Shown: positions 18,138 through 25,773, counted from the stretch's first letter. The stretch is 43,982 nt of DNA from Acidobacteriota bacterium (GCA_021787555.1 JAJYLS010000005.1:1-43982), one strand, 5' to 3'. The notes: generated by a model from the letters alone, not told the origin. Numbers and translations are program-made.

Positions 18138-18239
18138 GGGCTGGGTTCTTTTAGAGGCTTTTGCTTTGGTGCGTTGCCTCGTCTGGGCTTATCCGCAGCC
18201 CCGCCCGGCTCCTTCTGGCCGGTAGCGGGGCTTTTTTTT
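18138..18239 (+). ncRNA. Candidate attenuator or small RNA ending in a strong terminator
   Basis: The stretch ends in a strong intrinsic terminator (18197-18239): AGCCCCGC pairs with GCGGGGCT, inner CCGG pairs with CCGG, followed by eight T. The terminator's left arm can alternatively pair with GGGCT at 18185-18189, or with GGGCTG at 18138-18143, which would enclose a GAGGC/GCCTC stem (18154-18158 and 18176-18180). Mutually exclusive hairpins of this kind are typical of attenuators. The hydrolase gene begins 71 nt beyond. No known riboswitch consensus was recognised, and there is no gene in 17992-18309. Confidence 0.45.
18197..18239 (+). terminator. Intrinsic terminator with T8 tail
   Basis: GC-rich stem (18197-18204 with 18225-18232, plus inner CCGG/CCGG pairing) followed by an uninterrupted run of eight T. 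It has no protein-coding gene upstream on the same strand, so it ends either a small RNA or an attenuated leader. Confidence 0.75.
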
Positions 18240-18309
18240 CACCGGTGCGAGCCCCATCCCATCTCGCCGCGGGTTCCTTCTCCTCTGCTAAACTAAGCCT
18301 TTTTACCCC

Positions 18310-19320
18310 ATGGGATTATACGCGCGATGGATCGACCGCTGGGAGCGTAAGCTCGCGGGCCGCGACACCAACCGTGTGGTGCGGCCGTTCGAATGGGGCA
18401 CGGAGTGGCTGGGCTTGGGCGCGGAGGCCAATGGCGACGGCCCCGCTTGCCTCAACCGCTTCGTCGCCGGAGCCCTGGCCGATTCCGATCGCTTCTTCTC
18501 CTACGAAACCCCGCGCGATTTCCGCCTCAACGAGGGCCGCCTAACCTTCACCAGCGCGCTTCGCTCGGGCGATTCGCAGAACGATACCGTCCACTCGCTC
18601 TGGTTCCCCGCATCCAAAGACCGCGCCCTCGTCGTGCTGCCCCAATGGAACTCCGGGCCGGACGGCCACGTGGGCCTGGCGAAGCTGCTCAACCGCTTCG
18701 GCATCAGCGCTCTGCGAATGACCATGGCGTACCACGCCGAGCGCATGCCGCCGGAGCTCGAGCGCGCCGACTACCACGTGTCGAGCAATATCGGCCGTAC
18801 CATCCACGCCTCGCGCCAGTCCATCGTCGATGTCCGCTCCTGCCTCGACTGGCTGGAATCTCGAGGCTACCGCCGCGTCGGCATCCTCGGCACCAGCCTG
18901 GGCTCCTGCATCGCCTTCATCGCCGCCGCCCACGATCCGAGGGTGTCCGTGGGCATCTTCAATCACGTCTCCATGTATTTTTCCGACGTCGTCTGGACCG
19001 GGCTCTCCACCCAGCACGTGCGTCAGGGCTTCGGCACAGCCGTGACACAGGACGACCTGCGGCACTACTGGTCGGTGATCAGCCCGGCCAGCTATCTCAA
19101 ACGGTTGCAGGGGCGCAACATGCCCAGCCTGCTGATTTGGGCGCGCTACGATACCAGTTTCCTCCCGGGCTACTCCCGGCAGGTGGTGGAGAGCTTCCGC
19201 GCCCTCGGCGTGCCGCACCGGGTTGTCGCCTTGCCGTGTGCTCACTACACCACCGGCCAGTTCCCTTTCAACCTGATGGACGGCCTTGTCATGTGCCGCT
19301 TCGCCGCGCGCCACCTGTAA
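18310..19320 (+). CDS. Alpha/beta hydrolase, ABHD18-like
   Basis: Protein of 336 residues with an alpha/beta-hydrolase fold. The nucleophile elbow is GTSLGSC (VGILGTSLGSCIAFIAA), and the acid and base regions are LLIWARYDTSFLPGYS and LPCAHYTTGQFPFN. The N-terminal part (WERKLAGRDTNRVVRPFEWG) and overall length recall the uncharacterised ABHD18 group. No signal peptide, so cytosolic. There is no Shine-Dalgarno sequence; an extended -10 (TGCTAAACT) ends 15 nt before ATG. It is preceded by a terminator-bearing leader. Substrate unknown. Confidence 0.82.
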   Translation: MGLYARWIDRWERKLAGRDTNRVVRPFEWGTEWLGLGAEANGDGPACLNRFVAGALADSDRFFSYETPRDFRLNEGRLTFTSALRSGDSQNDTVHSLWFPASKDRALVVLPQWNSGPDGHVGLAKLLNRFGISALRMTMAYHAERMPPELERADYHVSSNIGRTIHASRQSIVDVRSCLDWLESRGYRRVGILGTSLGSCIAFIAAAHDPRVSVGIFNHVSMYFSDVVWTGLSTQHVRQGFGTAVTQDDLRHYWSVISPASYLKRLQGRNMPSLLIWARYDTSFLPGYSRQVVESFRALGVPHRVVALPCAHYTTGQFPFNLMDGLVMCRFAARHL

Positions 19321-19388
19321 CCCCGGTACTACAGATAGACCTGGCTACTCCGGAGGCCCATCATACGGGCCATCTATGAAAATTCATA

Positions 19389-19394
19389 TTGACA
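19389..19394 (+). promoter_or_regulatory. -35 box TTGACA of the 16S-complementary RNA
   Basis: A perfect consensus TTGACA at 19389-19394 lies about 38 nt before a hairpin that displays an extended Shine-Dalgarno sequence. The matching -10 is weak (AGGATA or GGATAA around 19413-19419, spacer 18-19 nt). The implied start is about 19425. Confidence 0.45.
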
Positions 19395-19453
19395 AAGGGA
19401 GCCCTGCATGCGAGGATAAAACCATCACTGGGAAAGGAGGTGGTCCAGTAAAA

Positions 19454-19492
19454 ATGGATAGTATAAAACCGCGCGAGGTGGCCGACTGCTGA
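19454..19492 (+). CDS. 12-codon micro-ORF behind an extended Shine-Dalgarno
   Basis: ATG 19454 to TGA 19490-19492 encodes MDSIKPREVADC. The preceding 16 nt can pair with the 16S 3' end, with 10 nt between GGTGG and the ATG. An in-frame upstream ATG (19376) would give a 38-residue peptide but lies before the TTGACA box. The last codons and stop form one arm of a hairpin. It is plausibly a regulatory leader peptide; no known peptide was recognised. Confidence 0.4.
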   Translation: MDSIKPREVADC

Positions 19493-19602
19493 AGTCGAGC
19501 TTCTAAACGTTGTCGGCACCCGTCCAGTGGCGGGGCCAAGTTCCTGTGGACCGGCTGCCTCACGCGACAGCTTCAAGCCTCAGGTATTATCCAAGGCTAC
19601 CG

Positions 19603-19635
19603 AACCCCCGTGGTTCCAAGGACCACGGGGGTTTG
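19603..19635 (+). terminator. Terminator-like 12-bp perfect hairpin
   Basis: AACCCCCGTGGT pairs perfectly with ACCACGGGGGTT (19603-19614 with 19622-19633) around a 7-nt loop. The tail is only loosely T-rich. It separates the structured RNA from the L31 promoter and gene. Confidence 0.65.
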
Positions 19636-19643
19636 TCATTTGG

Positions 19644-19649
19644 TATACT
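19644..19649 (+). promoter_or_regulatory. Extended -10 (TGGTATACT) of rpmE
   Basis: TATACT with an upstream TGG lies 30 nt before ATG 19680. A Shine-Dalgarno sequence (AAAGGAA, about 19660-19666) follows. No clear -35 was found, as is common for extended -10 promoters. Confidence 0.5.
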
Positions 19650-19679
19650 TAAATTCTCGAAAGGAATCCCCTGACAACA

Positions 19680-19912
19680 TGAAGGCTGGAATTCACCCCG
19701 CGTATAACGAAGTGAACGTGATCTGCGCCTGCGGCCACACCTTCAAAACGCGCTCCACCCATAAGGGCGACATCCGCGTGGAAATCTGCTCGTCCTGCCA
19801 CCCGTTCTTCACTGGGCGCCAGAAGTTGATCGACACCGCCGGCCGCGTGGACCGGTTCGAGCGGAAATACAGGGCCACACGCGGGGCGAAGAAGACGCAG
19901 CCCACCGCGTAG
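19680..19912 (+). CDS. rpmE: 50S ribosomal protein L31 (bL31), zinc-binding form
   Basis: Protein of 77 residues matching bL31: start [20 protein letters not shown], then [30 protein letters not shown]. Cysteines in CACGH and CSSCH make it the zinc-binding (C+) type rather than the zinc-independent paralogue. It bridges 50S and 30S in the ribosome. It has a clear Shine-Dalgarno (AAAGGAA) and its own -10. It lies directly after the 16S-complementary RNA element, which may regulate it. Confidence 0.96.
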
Positions 19913-19964
19913 CTGGCGGCGCGCACGCCGACACTATGTCGGGATGGCGACCTAGAAGCCCGCG

Positions 19965-20384
19965 CTATCGGTTTTTCTGCTGGTCGTGGTGGTGGCGCTC
20001 GGCCTCGCGCTGGGCGCGCCAAGCGTCGTAGAGGGGCCGTTGGTCCGGCCTTAGAATCGCCTGGACCTCCTTGATCTGCTCATCGTGGACCGCCCGGCCT
20101 TCCGCGTTCAGCTTGTCGTGGATCTGTCGGAAGCGCTGCCGCGTCTCGTCCAGGATCTGGTCCAACTGCTTGACCTGTTGGTCGTCCAGCTTGATCTTTT
20201 GCTTCATGTCGGCCAAGATACGGCGCCGCACTTCCTCCGGGTCGAACTTTCGGGTGGCCGCCGGCGCGGTGCCGCTCTGCACCGTATTCACCATGTATAG
20301 CCGATAGCCAAACACACCCACCAGCGTTCCGCTCACGAAGACAGCAATCAGCGAGAGCAGCGCGGAAAACCTGGATTGCGACAT
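19965..20384 (-). CDS. Membrane-anchored Spy/CpxP-like periplasmic protein
   Basis: Protein of 139 residues. One membrane helix (residues about 8-30) is followed by a charged helical domain with an LTxxQ-like pattern (KIKLDDQQVKQLDQILDET, then ILRPDQRPLYDAW), typical of the Spy/CpxP/heavy-metal-sensor group. These proteins buffer envelope stress or control an ECF sigma system. The C-terminus is His-rich (ERHHHDQQ), a possible metal site. It is the last of three genes behind an ECF sigma factor, 8 nt after the preceding stop. Function is inferred from pattern and context. Confidence 0.72.
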   Translation of the reverse strand: MSQSRFSALLSLIAVFVSGTLVGVFGYRLYMVNTVQSGTAPAATRKFDPEEVRRRILADMKQKIKLDDQQVKQLDQILDETRQRFRQIHDKLNAEGRAVHDEQIKEVQAILRPDQRPLYDAWRAQREAERHHHDQQKNR

Positions 20385-20392
20385 GGTTCAGT

Positions 20393-20743
20393 TCACCGGC
20401 CCGGTTCCGAGAGATCCAGGCGCACCGGGCCTACGATGTCCGGTGTGTCCAGGGAGTTCGCGTCCGAAAGCGCCTCCAGGTAGCTCTGGGAATAATACCG
20501 GGTTGTCTTGACGTGGTGAGGCATCGACACGTAGACTCCCAAGGCGATAGACAGGGCCACGGCCGCAGTCGCCACCGTCCTGGCCATGCGGCTGAAGGAG
20601 AACGTAAACCTCTGACGAGCCTCGATCTTCGCCCACAACTCCGGCATGAAATTCGCGCTGCCTTCCGGCGTGGGACAGGCCCCCCTGTATGCCTGGAACA
20701 ATGCATCGAGTCTTTCTTCGTCGCTCGCGTGGTTCGAAAACAT
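20393..20743 (-). CDS. Single-pass membrane protein, probable anti-sigma factor
   Basis: Protein of 116 residues with a soluble N-terminal half (DEERLDALFQAYRGACPTPE, then LWAKIEARQ), one membrane segment (about 56-76, VATAAVALSIALGVYV) and a short outer tail. It lacks the zinc-binding HxxxCxxC of ZAS anti-sigma factors. Lying 22 nt after the ECF sigma gene, it is the natural candidate for the partner that holds the sigma factor at the membrane. That role is inferred from position. Confidence 0.68.
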   Translation of the reverse strand: MFSNHASDEERLDALFQAYRGACPTPEGSANFMPELWAKIEARQRFTFSFSRMARTVATAAVALSIALGVYVSMPHHVKTTRYYSQSYLEALSDANSLDTPDIVGPVRLDLSEPGR

Positions 20744-20765
20744 CGTCCACTTCCTTCTTTGGCGC

Positions 20766-21344
20766 CTACCCGGGTCCCGGGCGCTTCTCCGCCGCCCCGA
20801 AGGCCTTCAAGACCCGTTGCCGGGCCCTGAACAACCGGACCTTAAGAGCATTTTCGTTGACCTTGTAAATCTTTTCAAGCTCTTTCAGCGACAGCCCTTC
20901 CACTTCTTTTAAGATCAGGAGCATCCGATCCTGTTCCGAGACCGCTCCGAGGAGCGAATCCACGGATTCCCGGATCTTCTTCTGGTACTGCTCCTCCTGT
21001 TCCGCCTTCCCGCCTGCCACGGCATCGGCCATCACGACCTGCTGTTCGGACAAGTCGGACATACGGAACTCCTGACGGCGCCGCTGCTTCCGTAGATAGT
21101 CGTAAGCCGCATTCACCGTCAGCCGATACAACCACGGTTCAAAGACCTCGGCCGTCCGAAGCTGGTCGAGCGAAAAAAACAGCCGCAGGAATACCTCCTG
21201 CGCTACGTCCTCGACATCCTCCTGGCGGGCAATCAAACGGGTGATTGTCCCCAGGATACGCTTCCGGTACGCCAGTACAATTTCATTAAATGCCGCGCCA
21301 TCACCAGCTTGCGCGCGCTTAATGAGCTCAAAATCAACCAGCAT
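20766..21344 (-). CDS. ECF-type RNA polymerase sigma factor (SigE-like)
   Basis: Sigma factor of 192 residues. Sigma-2: FNEIVLAYRKRILGTITRLI, then DVEDVAQEVFLRLF, then PWLYRLTVNAAYDYLRK. Sigma-4: LLGAVSEQDRMLLILKEVEG, then LSLKELEKIYKVNENALKVR. I chose ATG 21344 (MLVDFELIKRAQAGDGAAF), because the same frame extends far upstream without coding character. TGTAACC, resembling ECF -35 boxes, lies upstream on this strand near 21415-21421, so autoregulation is possible. It heads a three-gene unit with membrane and Spy-like proteins, and is divergent from gmd. Confidence 0.9.
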   Translation of the reverse strand: MLVDFELIKRAQAGDGAAFNEIVLAYRKRILGTITRLIARQEDVEDVAQEVFLRLFFSLDQLRTAEVFEPWLYRLTVNAAYDYLRKQRRRQEFRMSDLSEQQVVMADAVAGGKAEQEEQYQKKIRESVDSLLGAVSEQDRMLLILKEVEGLSLKELEKIYKVNENALKVRLFRARQRVLKAFGAAEKRPGPG

Positions 21345-21509
21345 GCGGCACCAGGGGTGCCGGCATCCGTAAGCATCTTCTGCTCCGATTGGAAAGGCGT
21401 ACCGGCAAGTAGACAGGTTACAAAGCTTTACACTGAAACGCAAAAGCCCACCACCCGGACGCCCAAGCCAGCCGGCCTGTCGCTCTCCGTATCGGTCGCG
21501 GCCTGTTAC

Positions 21510-21515
21510 TATTAT
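21510..21515 (+). promoter_or_regulatory. -10 box TATTAT, 6 nt before ATG of gmd
   Basis: TATTAT at 21510-21515, then 6 nt, then ATG 21522. No Shine-Dalgarno sequence is present. A transcript starting 6-7 nt after the box would begin at the start codon. Confidence 0.5.
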
Positions 21516-21521
21516 TCCAGA

Positions 21522-22514
21522 ATGCCAGCCAAATGTGCGCTGATTACAGGAATTACCGGGCAGGACGGCTCGTATCTCTCGGAGTTCCTTCTGGCCAAGG
21601 GATACGAGATCCACGGTATGGTGCGCCGGGTCGCGCTGGAGGACCCCGACCATAGGCTTTCGCGGCTGCGCGACATCCGCTCCCGGCTGGTGCTGCATGC
21701 CGCTTCGCTGGAAAGCTATGCCAGCATCCACCGCGTCATCCAGGATGTACAGCCGGACGAGTGCTACCACCTGGCGGCCCAGAGCTTCGTCAGCTACTCG
21801 TTCGACGACGAATTCTCCACGCTGAACACCAACATTAACGGCACGCACTTCCTGCTGGCCGCCCTGAAATCCCTGGCGCCGCAGTGCCGGTTCTATTTCG
21901 CCGGGTCGAGCGAGATGTTTGGCCAGGCACAGGAAGCGCCGCAGCACGAGGGCACGCGCCTCCACCCGCGCTCGTCGTACGGCATCAGCAAGGTGGCCGG
22001 CTTCCATTTGACGCGCAATTACCGCGAGGCATACGGGATGCATGCGTCCAGCTGCATCCTGTTCAACCACGAATCGCCACGCCGCGGGTTCGAGTTCGTA
22101 ACCCGCAAGATCAGCTCCGGGGTGGCGCGGATTCTGGCGGGCGCCTCGACCGAGCTGCGCCTGGGCAACCTGGAAGCCAAGCGCGACTGGGGCCACGCGC
22201 GCGAGTACGTGGAGGCCATGTGGCTGATGCTCCAGCAGCCCCAGCCGGACGATTACGTCGTGGCCACCGGCGAATGCCATTCCGTGCGCGAGTTTGCCGA
22301 GCTGGCCTTTGCGCACGCCGGCCTGGACTACCGCCGCTACGTGAAGCCCGATGCCGACCTCTTCCGCCCGGCGGAAGTCAACCTGCTGAAGGGAGATGCC
22401 AGCAAAGCCCGCCGCGTGCTTGGCTGGACCTGCCGCACCCGCTTCGAGGACCTCGTCCGGGAGATGGTGGAGCAGGACTGCCGCGCGCTAGAGATGGCTG
22501 CAAAGGTGCGCTGA
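21522..22514 (+). CDS. gmd: GDP-mannose 4,6-dehydratase
   Basis: Short-chain dehydrogenase-type enzyme of 330 residues that converts GDP-mannose to GDP-4-keto-6-deoxymannose, on the way to fucose- or rhamnose-type sugars. Visible motifs: nucleotide-binding GITGQDGSYLSEFLL, FAGSSEMFG, the catalytic YGISK, CILFNHESPRRGFEFVTRKI, and RDWGHAREYVEAMWLMLQ. Length is close to the usual 340-370. ATG 21522 is chosen over an in-frame ATG at 21309 because the added residues lack homology and overlap the sigma factor start. No partner reductase is adjacent. Confidence 0.93.
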   Translation: MPAKCALITGITGQDGSYLSEFLLAKGYEIHGMVRRVALEDPDHRLSRLRDIRSRLVLHAASLESYASIHRVIQDVQPDECYHLAAQSFVSYSFDDEFSTLNTNINGTHFLLAALKSLAPQCRFYFAGSSEMFGQAQEAPQHEGTRLHPRSSYGISKVAGFHLTRNYREAYGMHASSCILFNHESPRRGFEFVTRKISSGVARILAGASTELRLGNLEAKRDWGHAREYVEAMWLMLQQPQPDDYVVATGECHSVREFAELAFAHAGLDYRRYVKPDADLFRPAEVNLLKGDASKARRVLGWTCRTRFEDLVREMVEQDCRALEMAAKVR

Positions 22515-22532
22515 AGTAGCCGGGTTTCGCGC

Positions 22533-22736
22533 TCACGCGGGAAACACTTGAGGCCGGTGGAACGCCGCAAGAAGCGCCAGAATGCCGGCCGCCGGCGGGA
22601 GATTGCGGATCGAGAGGGCTACTACCGCAGCCGCTCCCCAAAAGATTGCGCCAGCTATCCGCAGGATGCGTCCGGGCAAGCATCGCGGCCGGCAATTTCC
22701 GGTGTCGCAACAGGGGCTGACCCGGGCTTTCGCCAA
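22533..22736 (-). CDS. Small hydrophobic protein
   Basis: ORF of 67 residues with two hydrophobic segments (RILRIAGAIFWGAAAVVALS, then AAGILALLAAF). It starts with TTG 10 nt after the preceding gene's stop, so the start is uncertain. Probably the second gene of a two-gene unit encoding small membrane proteins. No homology recognised. Confidence 0.4.
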   Translation of the reverse strand: MAKARVSPCCDTGNCRPRCLPGRILRIAGAIFWGAAAVVALSIRNLPPAAGILALLAAFHRPQVFPA

Positions 22737-22746
22737 TGGTTCGCAA

Positions 22747-23085
22747 TCACCCGCAGCGCCGCAGCAGGCCGAACAGGGATCCGATGAGGAGAAAAGCGCT
22801 CAAGAAGGTCAGCACCTCGATACCGCGTTCGTTGTCTCCGCCGGGGCCGTCCAGGCCAAAGGCGGTCGCCTGGTATCCGACCACGGCAGCTGCGTCGATG
22901 GTGAACACGGCCGCTCCACCCATCATGCCGCTCAGGACTCTCTCAGGCGTGAAGCGGCGCCACCAGTAAACCAGAGCCCCCACAATCACGGGGAGCAGAA
23001 AGTGAAGCTCGATGACCGGGGAAACGACGTCCGGGGTATCGGGTCGGGCATTCCACCGGGAAACGTGCAGATCGTAGACTAGCAC
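22747..23085 (-). CDS. Small membrane protein, hypothetical
   Basis: Protein of 112 residues with three hydrophobic spans (IELHFLLPVIVGALVYW, GGAAVFTIDAAAVVGYQA, VLTFLSAFLLIGSLFGLL). It has basic residues between the first two spans and ends in RRCG. The start is GTG 23083-23085. No domain recognised. The minus-strand neighbour 22533-22736 follows at 10 nt. Confidence 0.55.
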   Translation of the reverse strand: MLVYDLHVSRWNARPDTPDVVSPVIELHFLLPVIVGALVYWWRRFTPERVLSGMMGGAAVFTIDAAAVVGYQATAFGLDGPGGDNERGIEVLTFLSAFLLIGSLFGLLRRCG

Positions 23086-23145
23086 ATGTTTGCCAGACCC
23101 GCCTATAACTCCCTGAAAACAAGTGGGCGGTTTTTGAGTTTGGTC

Positions 23146-23371
23146 ACTACATGAGGCATTCTCGTCCCTCCGGCGGAGATGGCGGGTCCAGTTGCGCGAC
23201 GCCCAGAATCCGCAGCACCTCGGCGATATGCTGGTTGCCGCATATACAGAGGCATTATTTCAAGTGGAAAGCGGGCGAATTAAAGAGAACATTTGGCACT
23301 ACATTTTGCGCCGCTCGCCGGATGCCAGCTTGTCTTTTCAATGGCTTAGCAGGAATCGACCCCTCGGCTAG
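23146..23371 (+). pseudogene. AT-richer coding fragment, unidentified
   Basis: One plus frame ending at TAG 23371 reads as protein (LRDAQNPQHLGDMLVAAYTE, then RIKENIWHYILRRSPDASL). It uses AT-ending codons (TTA, ATT, AAA, CAA) unlike the neighbours. It is bounded by an in-frame TGA upstream; the first ATG is 23228, leaving 47 residues. Probably the tail of an acquired gene. No family recognised. Apart from this, 23086-23383 holds nothing I can support. Confidence 0.35.
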
Positions 23372-23383
23372 GGCAAACATGCG

Positions 23384-23698
23384 CTAGCGGTTGTCGTCGT
23401 CTACGGCGATCTTCAGTGCGCGCAGGAAACGATGGTCCTGCGAGGTAAATTTCAACTTCCCGGTGGCTTCGAAGCCGCGCTTCGGCTGCTCCTCCTCCAC
23501 CTCGGCGCTTTCTTCTTCTTCCACTTCCCCGTTTTCGTCCCTCCGATTGAAGCCGATGGTCGCTTCCAATACCAGGAAGACGTCATAGCCGGCTCGTTTT
23601 ATCTCGCCGATCGCCTCCGCGATTCGGTCCGACTCGGAAAGCGAATCGTTGATCGCATTTCCCAGCTCCTGCATGAGGTGCTTCAATGGCTCGTCCAC
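23384..23698 (-). CDS. Conserved hypothetical protein with acidic linker
   Basis: Protein of 104 residues, soluble. The N-terminal half is helical (LKHLMQELGNAINDSLSES, then AIGEIKRAGYDVFLVLEA). A very acidic linker (EVEEEESAEVEEE) and a short C-terminal part (FTSQDHRFLRALKIAVDD) follow. GTG 23698 has GGGAG 6 nt upstream. Domain unknown. Strong codon bias supports a real gene. Confidence 0.72.
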   Translation of the reverse strand: MDEPLKHLMQELGNAINDSLSESDRIAEAIGEIKRAGYDVFLVLEATIGFNRRDENGEVEEEESAEVEEEQPKRGFEATGKLKFTSQDHRFLRALKIAVDDDNR

Positions 23699-23918
23699 AA
23701 GAACTCCCTAACCGGTGGATGCGCCGAAACGTACCGGCGTTCCACCCTTGGCCTTCACACGCAAACTACCAAGCCAGCATCCACCCGTTCCGATTGTAGT
23801 GGAGCCGCCCGGAGTTCACAAGCAAAACCTACCTGTTCTATCGGCAATTTATGCGCCGGAGTGCAGTACCAGGGTGGCATTCCTGCGCTTCCTGGTATCG
23901 TTTTGATAGGATAGAGAC

Positions 23919-24233
23919 GTGTGGAAGCGCGTGGCCATGCGCCAGGGCCGGGAAGCGGCGCGCTATTCGGCGGCCTTCATCAAGCACGTTGTGCCCGGGG
24001 TGGTAAGGCCCGCCCGCACCCTGTGGAACGAGCTTGTCGGGTTTCTTTTCTTGTGTTTCGGCGTCATGTTCGGATTTGCGACGGGGCGCTATGCCTTCCA
24101 CTACGCGAATGCGTCGGTCGCCGAACGCCCGGGTGAGCTGATCCGTTTGCTTATGGCCGGATTCTGCACCTTGATTATGGTCTGGTACGGAATCAGTTCC
24201 TTCCTTAAAGCCCGCAAAATCTCGCGGTCATGA
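23919..24233 (+). CDS. Small two-span membrane protein coupled to acyl-CoA mutase
   Basis: Protein of 104 residues with two membrane segments ([20 protein letters not shown], then [19 protein letters not shown]) and a basic N-terminus. It starts with GTG at 23919. Its stop overlaps the ATG of the downstream acyl-CoA mutase gene (ATGA), so translation is coupled. No domain recognised; why a membrane protein is linked to a mutase is unclear. Confidence 0.72.
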   Translation: MWKRVAMRQGREAARYSAAFIKHVVPGVVRPARTLWNELVGFLFLCFGVMFGFATGRYAFHYANASVAERPGELIRLLMAGFCTLIMVWYGISSFLKARKISRS

Positions 24234-25741
24234 ATCCCGCCGAGCCGAAGGCGCCCGCAGAAAACCCGGGTGAATTTCCGTATACCCGCGGAATTTATCG
24301 GGAGATGTATCGCGGCCGTCTGTGGACCATGCGGCAGTATGCCGGCTTCGGCATCGCCGAGGAGAGCAACCGGCGCTACCGCTATCTGCTCTCGCAGGGC
24401 ACCACGGGCCTTTCCGTGGCGTTCGACCTTCCCACCCAGATGGGCCTGGATTCCGACCACCCCATGGCCGCGGGCGAGGTGGGGCGCGTGGGAGTCGCCA
24501 TATCCTCGCTGGCCGACATGGAGACGCTGTTCGCGGGAATTCCGCTTCAGGATATTTCCACCTCGATGACCATCAACTCCACGGCCGCCATTCTGCTGGC
24601 GCTTTACGCCCAGGTGGCGCGGCGGCAGGGAGCGGAGGTCCGCAAGCTCGCGGGGACCATCCAGAACGACATCCTGAAGGAATATATTGCGCGGGGAACC
24701 TACATTTACCCGCCGCGGCCGGCGCTGCGCATCATCACCGACGTGTTCGCCTGGGCCAGCCGCGAGATGCCCGAGTGGAACCCGATCTCGATCAGCGGGT
24801 ATCACATCCGCGAGGCCGGCTCGACGGCGGTGCAGGAAGTGGCGTTCACCTTCGCCAATGCGATCGCGTATATCGAAGCGGCGATCGAGGCGGGGCTGGA
24901 GGTGGACCGGTTCGCGCCGCGGCTCTCCTTCTTCTTCAACGCGCACAGTGACTTTTTGGAGGAGATCGCCAAGTTCCGCGCGGCGCGGCGGATTTACGCG
25001 AAGCTGATGCGCGAGCGCTTCGGGGCGCGGGAGCCGAAGTCCACCATGCTACGCTTCCACACGCAGACGGCGGGCTCGACGCTGACGGCGCAGCAGCCCG
25101 ATGTGAACATCGTGCGGACGGCCGTCGAGGCGCTGGCGGCGGTGCTGGGAGGGACGCAATCGCTGCACACCAACTCGCGCGACGAAGCGCTGGGGCTGCC
25201 GACCGAGGAATCGGCGCGCATCGCTCTGCGCACGCAGCAGATCGTCGCCCACGAGACGGGGGTGGTGAATACCGCCGACCCGGTGGGCGGGAGCGAGCAT
25301 ATCGAAGCGCTGACGGGTGATATCGAGCGCGGCGTGGGCGAGTACCTGAGGACCATCGAGGAAATGGGCGGGACGCTGCGGGCGATTGAAACCGGATATA
25401 TCCAGAACGAGATCCAGAGCGCCGCTTACGATTACCAGCGGGCGGTGGAATCGGGGCAGCGGATCGTGGTGGGGGTCAACCGGTTTCAGCAGGAGGGCGG
25501 GGGGAAGATCGAGGCGTTTCGGCTCGATCCGGAGCTGGAACGGTCGCAGATCGAAAAATTGCGGCAGGTGCGGGCGGGGCGGAGCGCCGCGGCGGTGCGG
25601 CAGGCGCTGGGAAAGCTGGAGGAGACGGCGCAGGGGACGGGGAACCTGATGCCGGCCATTTTCGCGGCGGTGGAAGCCTGGGCCACCGTGGGGGAGATCG
25701 CGGACGCGCTGCGGCGGGTTTTCGGGGAGTATAAAAGCTGA
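24230..25741 (+). CDS. Methylmalonyl-CoA mutase family, large subunit
   Basis: Catalytic subunit of 503 residues of a B12-dependent acyl-CoA mutase, which interconverts methylmalonyl-CoA and succinyl-CoA or related acyl-CoAs. It has the TIM-barrel motifs [54 protein letters not shown] and [17 protein letters not shown]. The B12-binding domain (DxHxxG) is absent, as in two-subunit mutases, and no small subunit or MeaB chaperone is in the window. ATG 24230 overlaps the upstream membrane protein gene. Exact substrate (methylmalonyl, isobutyryl or ethylmalonyl) is not settled by eye. Confidence 0.9.
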   Translation: MNPAEPKAPAENPGEFPYTRGIYREMYRGRLWTMRQYAGFGIAEESNRRYRYLLSQGTTGLSVAFDLPTQMGLDSDHPMAAGEVGRVGVAISSLADMETLFAGIPLQDISTSMTINSTAAILLALYAQVARRQGAEVRKLAGTIQNDILKEYIARGTYIYPPRPALRIITDVFAWASREMPEWNPISISGYHIREAGSTAVQEVAFTFANAIAYIEAAIEAGLEVDRFAPRLSFFFNAHSDFLEEIAKFRAARRIYAKLMRERFGAREPKSTMLRFHTQTAGSTLTAQQPDVNIVRTAVEALAAVLGGTQSLHTNSRDEALGLPTEESARIALRTQQIVAHETGVVNTADPVGGSEHIEALTGDIERGVGEYLRTIEEMGGTLRAIETGYIQNEIQSAAYDYQRAVESGQRIVVGVNRFQQEGGGKIEAFRLDPELERSQIEKLRQVRAGRSAAAVRQALGKLEETAQGTGNLMPAIFAAVEAWATVGEIADALRRVFGEYKS

Positions 25742-25773
25742 GAGGAATTGAGGGTCGGCCGCACTATCTTTAG

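Larger units (their letters stand above)
19420..19635 (+). ncRNA. Structured RNA with hairpin-presented complement of the 16S 3' end
   Basis: ACTGGG (19427-19432) pairs with TCCAGT (19444-19449), leaving AAAGGAGGTGG in the loop. Together 19433-19448 (AAAGGAGGTGGTCCAG) is the complement of the 16S rRNA 3' end over 16 nt, with one G-U wobble. Next come a 12-codon ORF, a stem GCCGAC/GTCGGC (19481-19486 with 19512-19517) covering its last codons and stop, a GC-rich region, and a 12-bp stem at 19603-19633. It precedes the L31 gene. I know no named RNA family that I can assign it to; it could be an L31 leader or an independent small RNA. Confidence 0.5.

Noticed and set aside
19484-19495. TGC TGA at the end of the micro-ORF as a selenocysteine site
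   Set aside because: No downstream SECIS-like structure I can defend and no protein continuation in frame.
22084-22106. tRNA T-arm-like string GGTTCGAG
   Set aside because: Lies inside the gmd coding sequence with no cloverleaf around it.
20766-22316. 516-codon ORF as a long sigma factor
   Set aside because: Sigma homology starts at MLVDFELIK (21344); the upstream part is antisense to gmd.
23293-23309. TGGCAC-N6-TTGC resembling a sigma-54 promoter
   Set aside because: Spacing is one nucleotide too long, and it lies inside a coding-like fragment.
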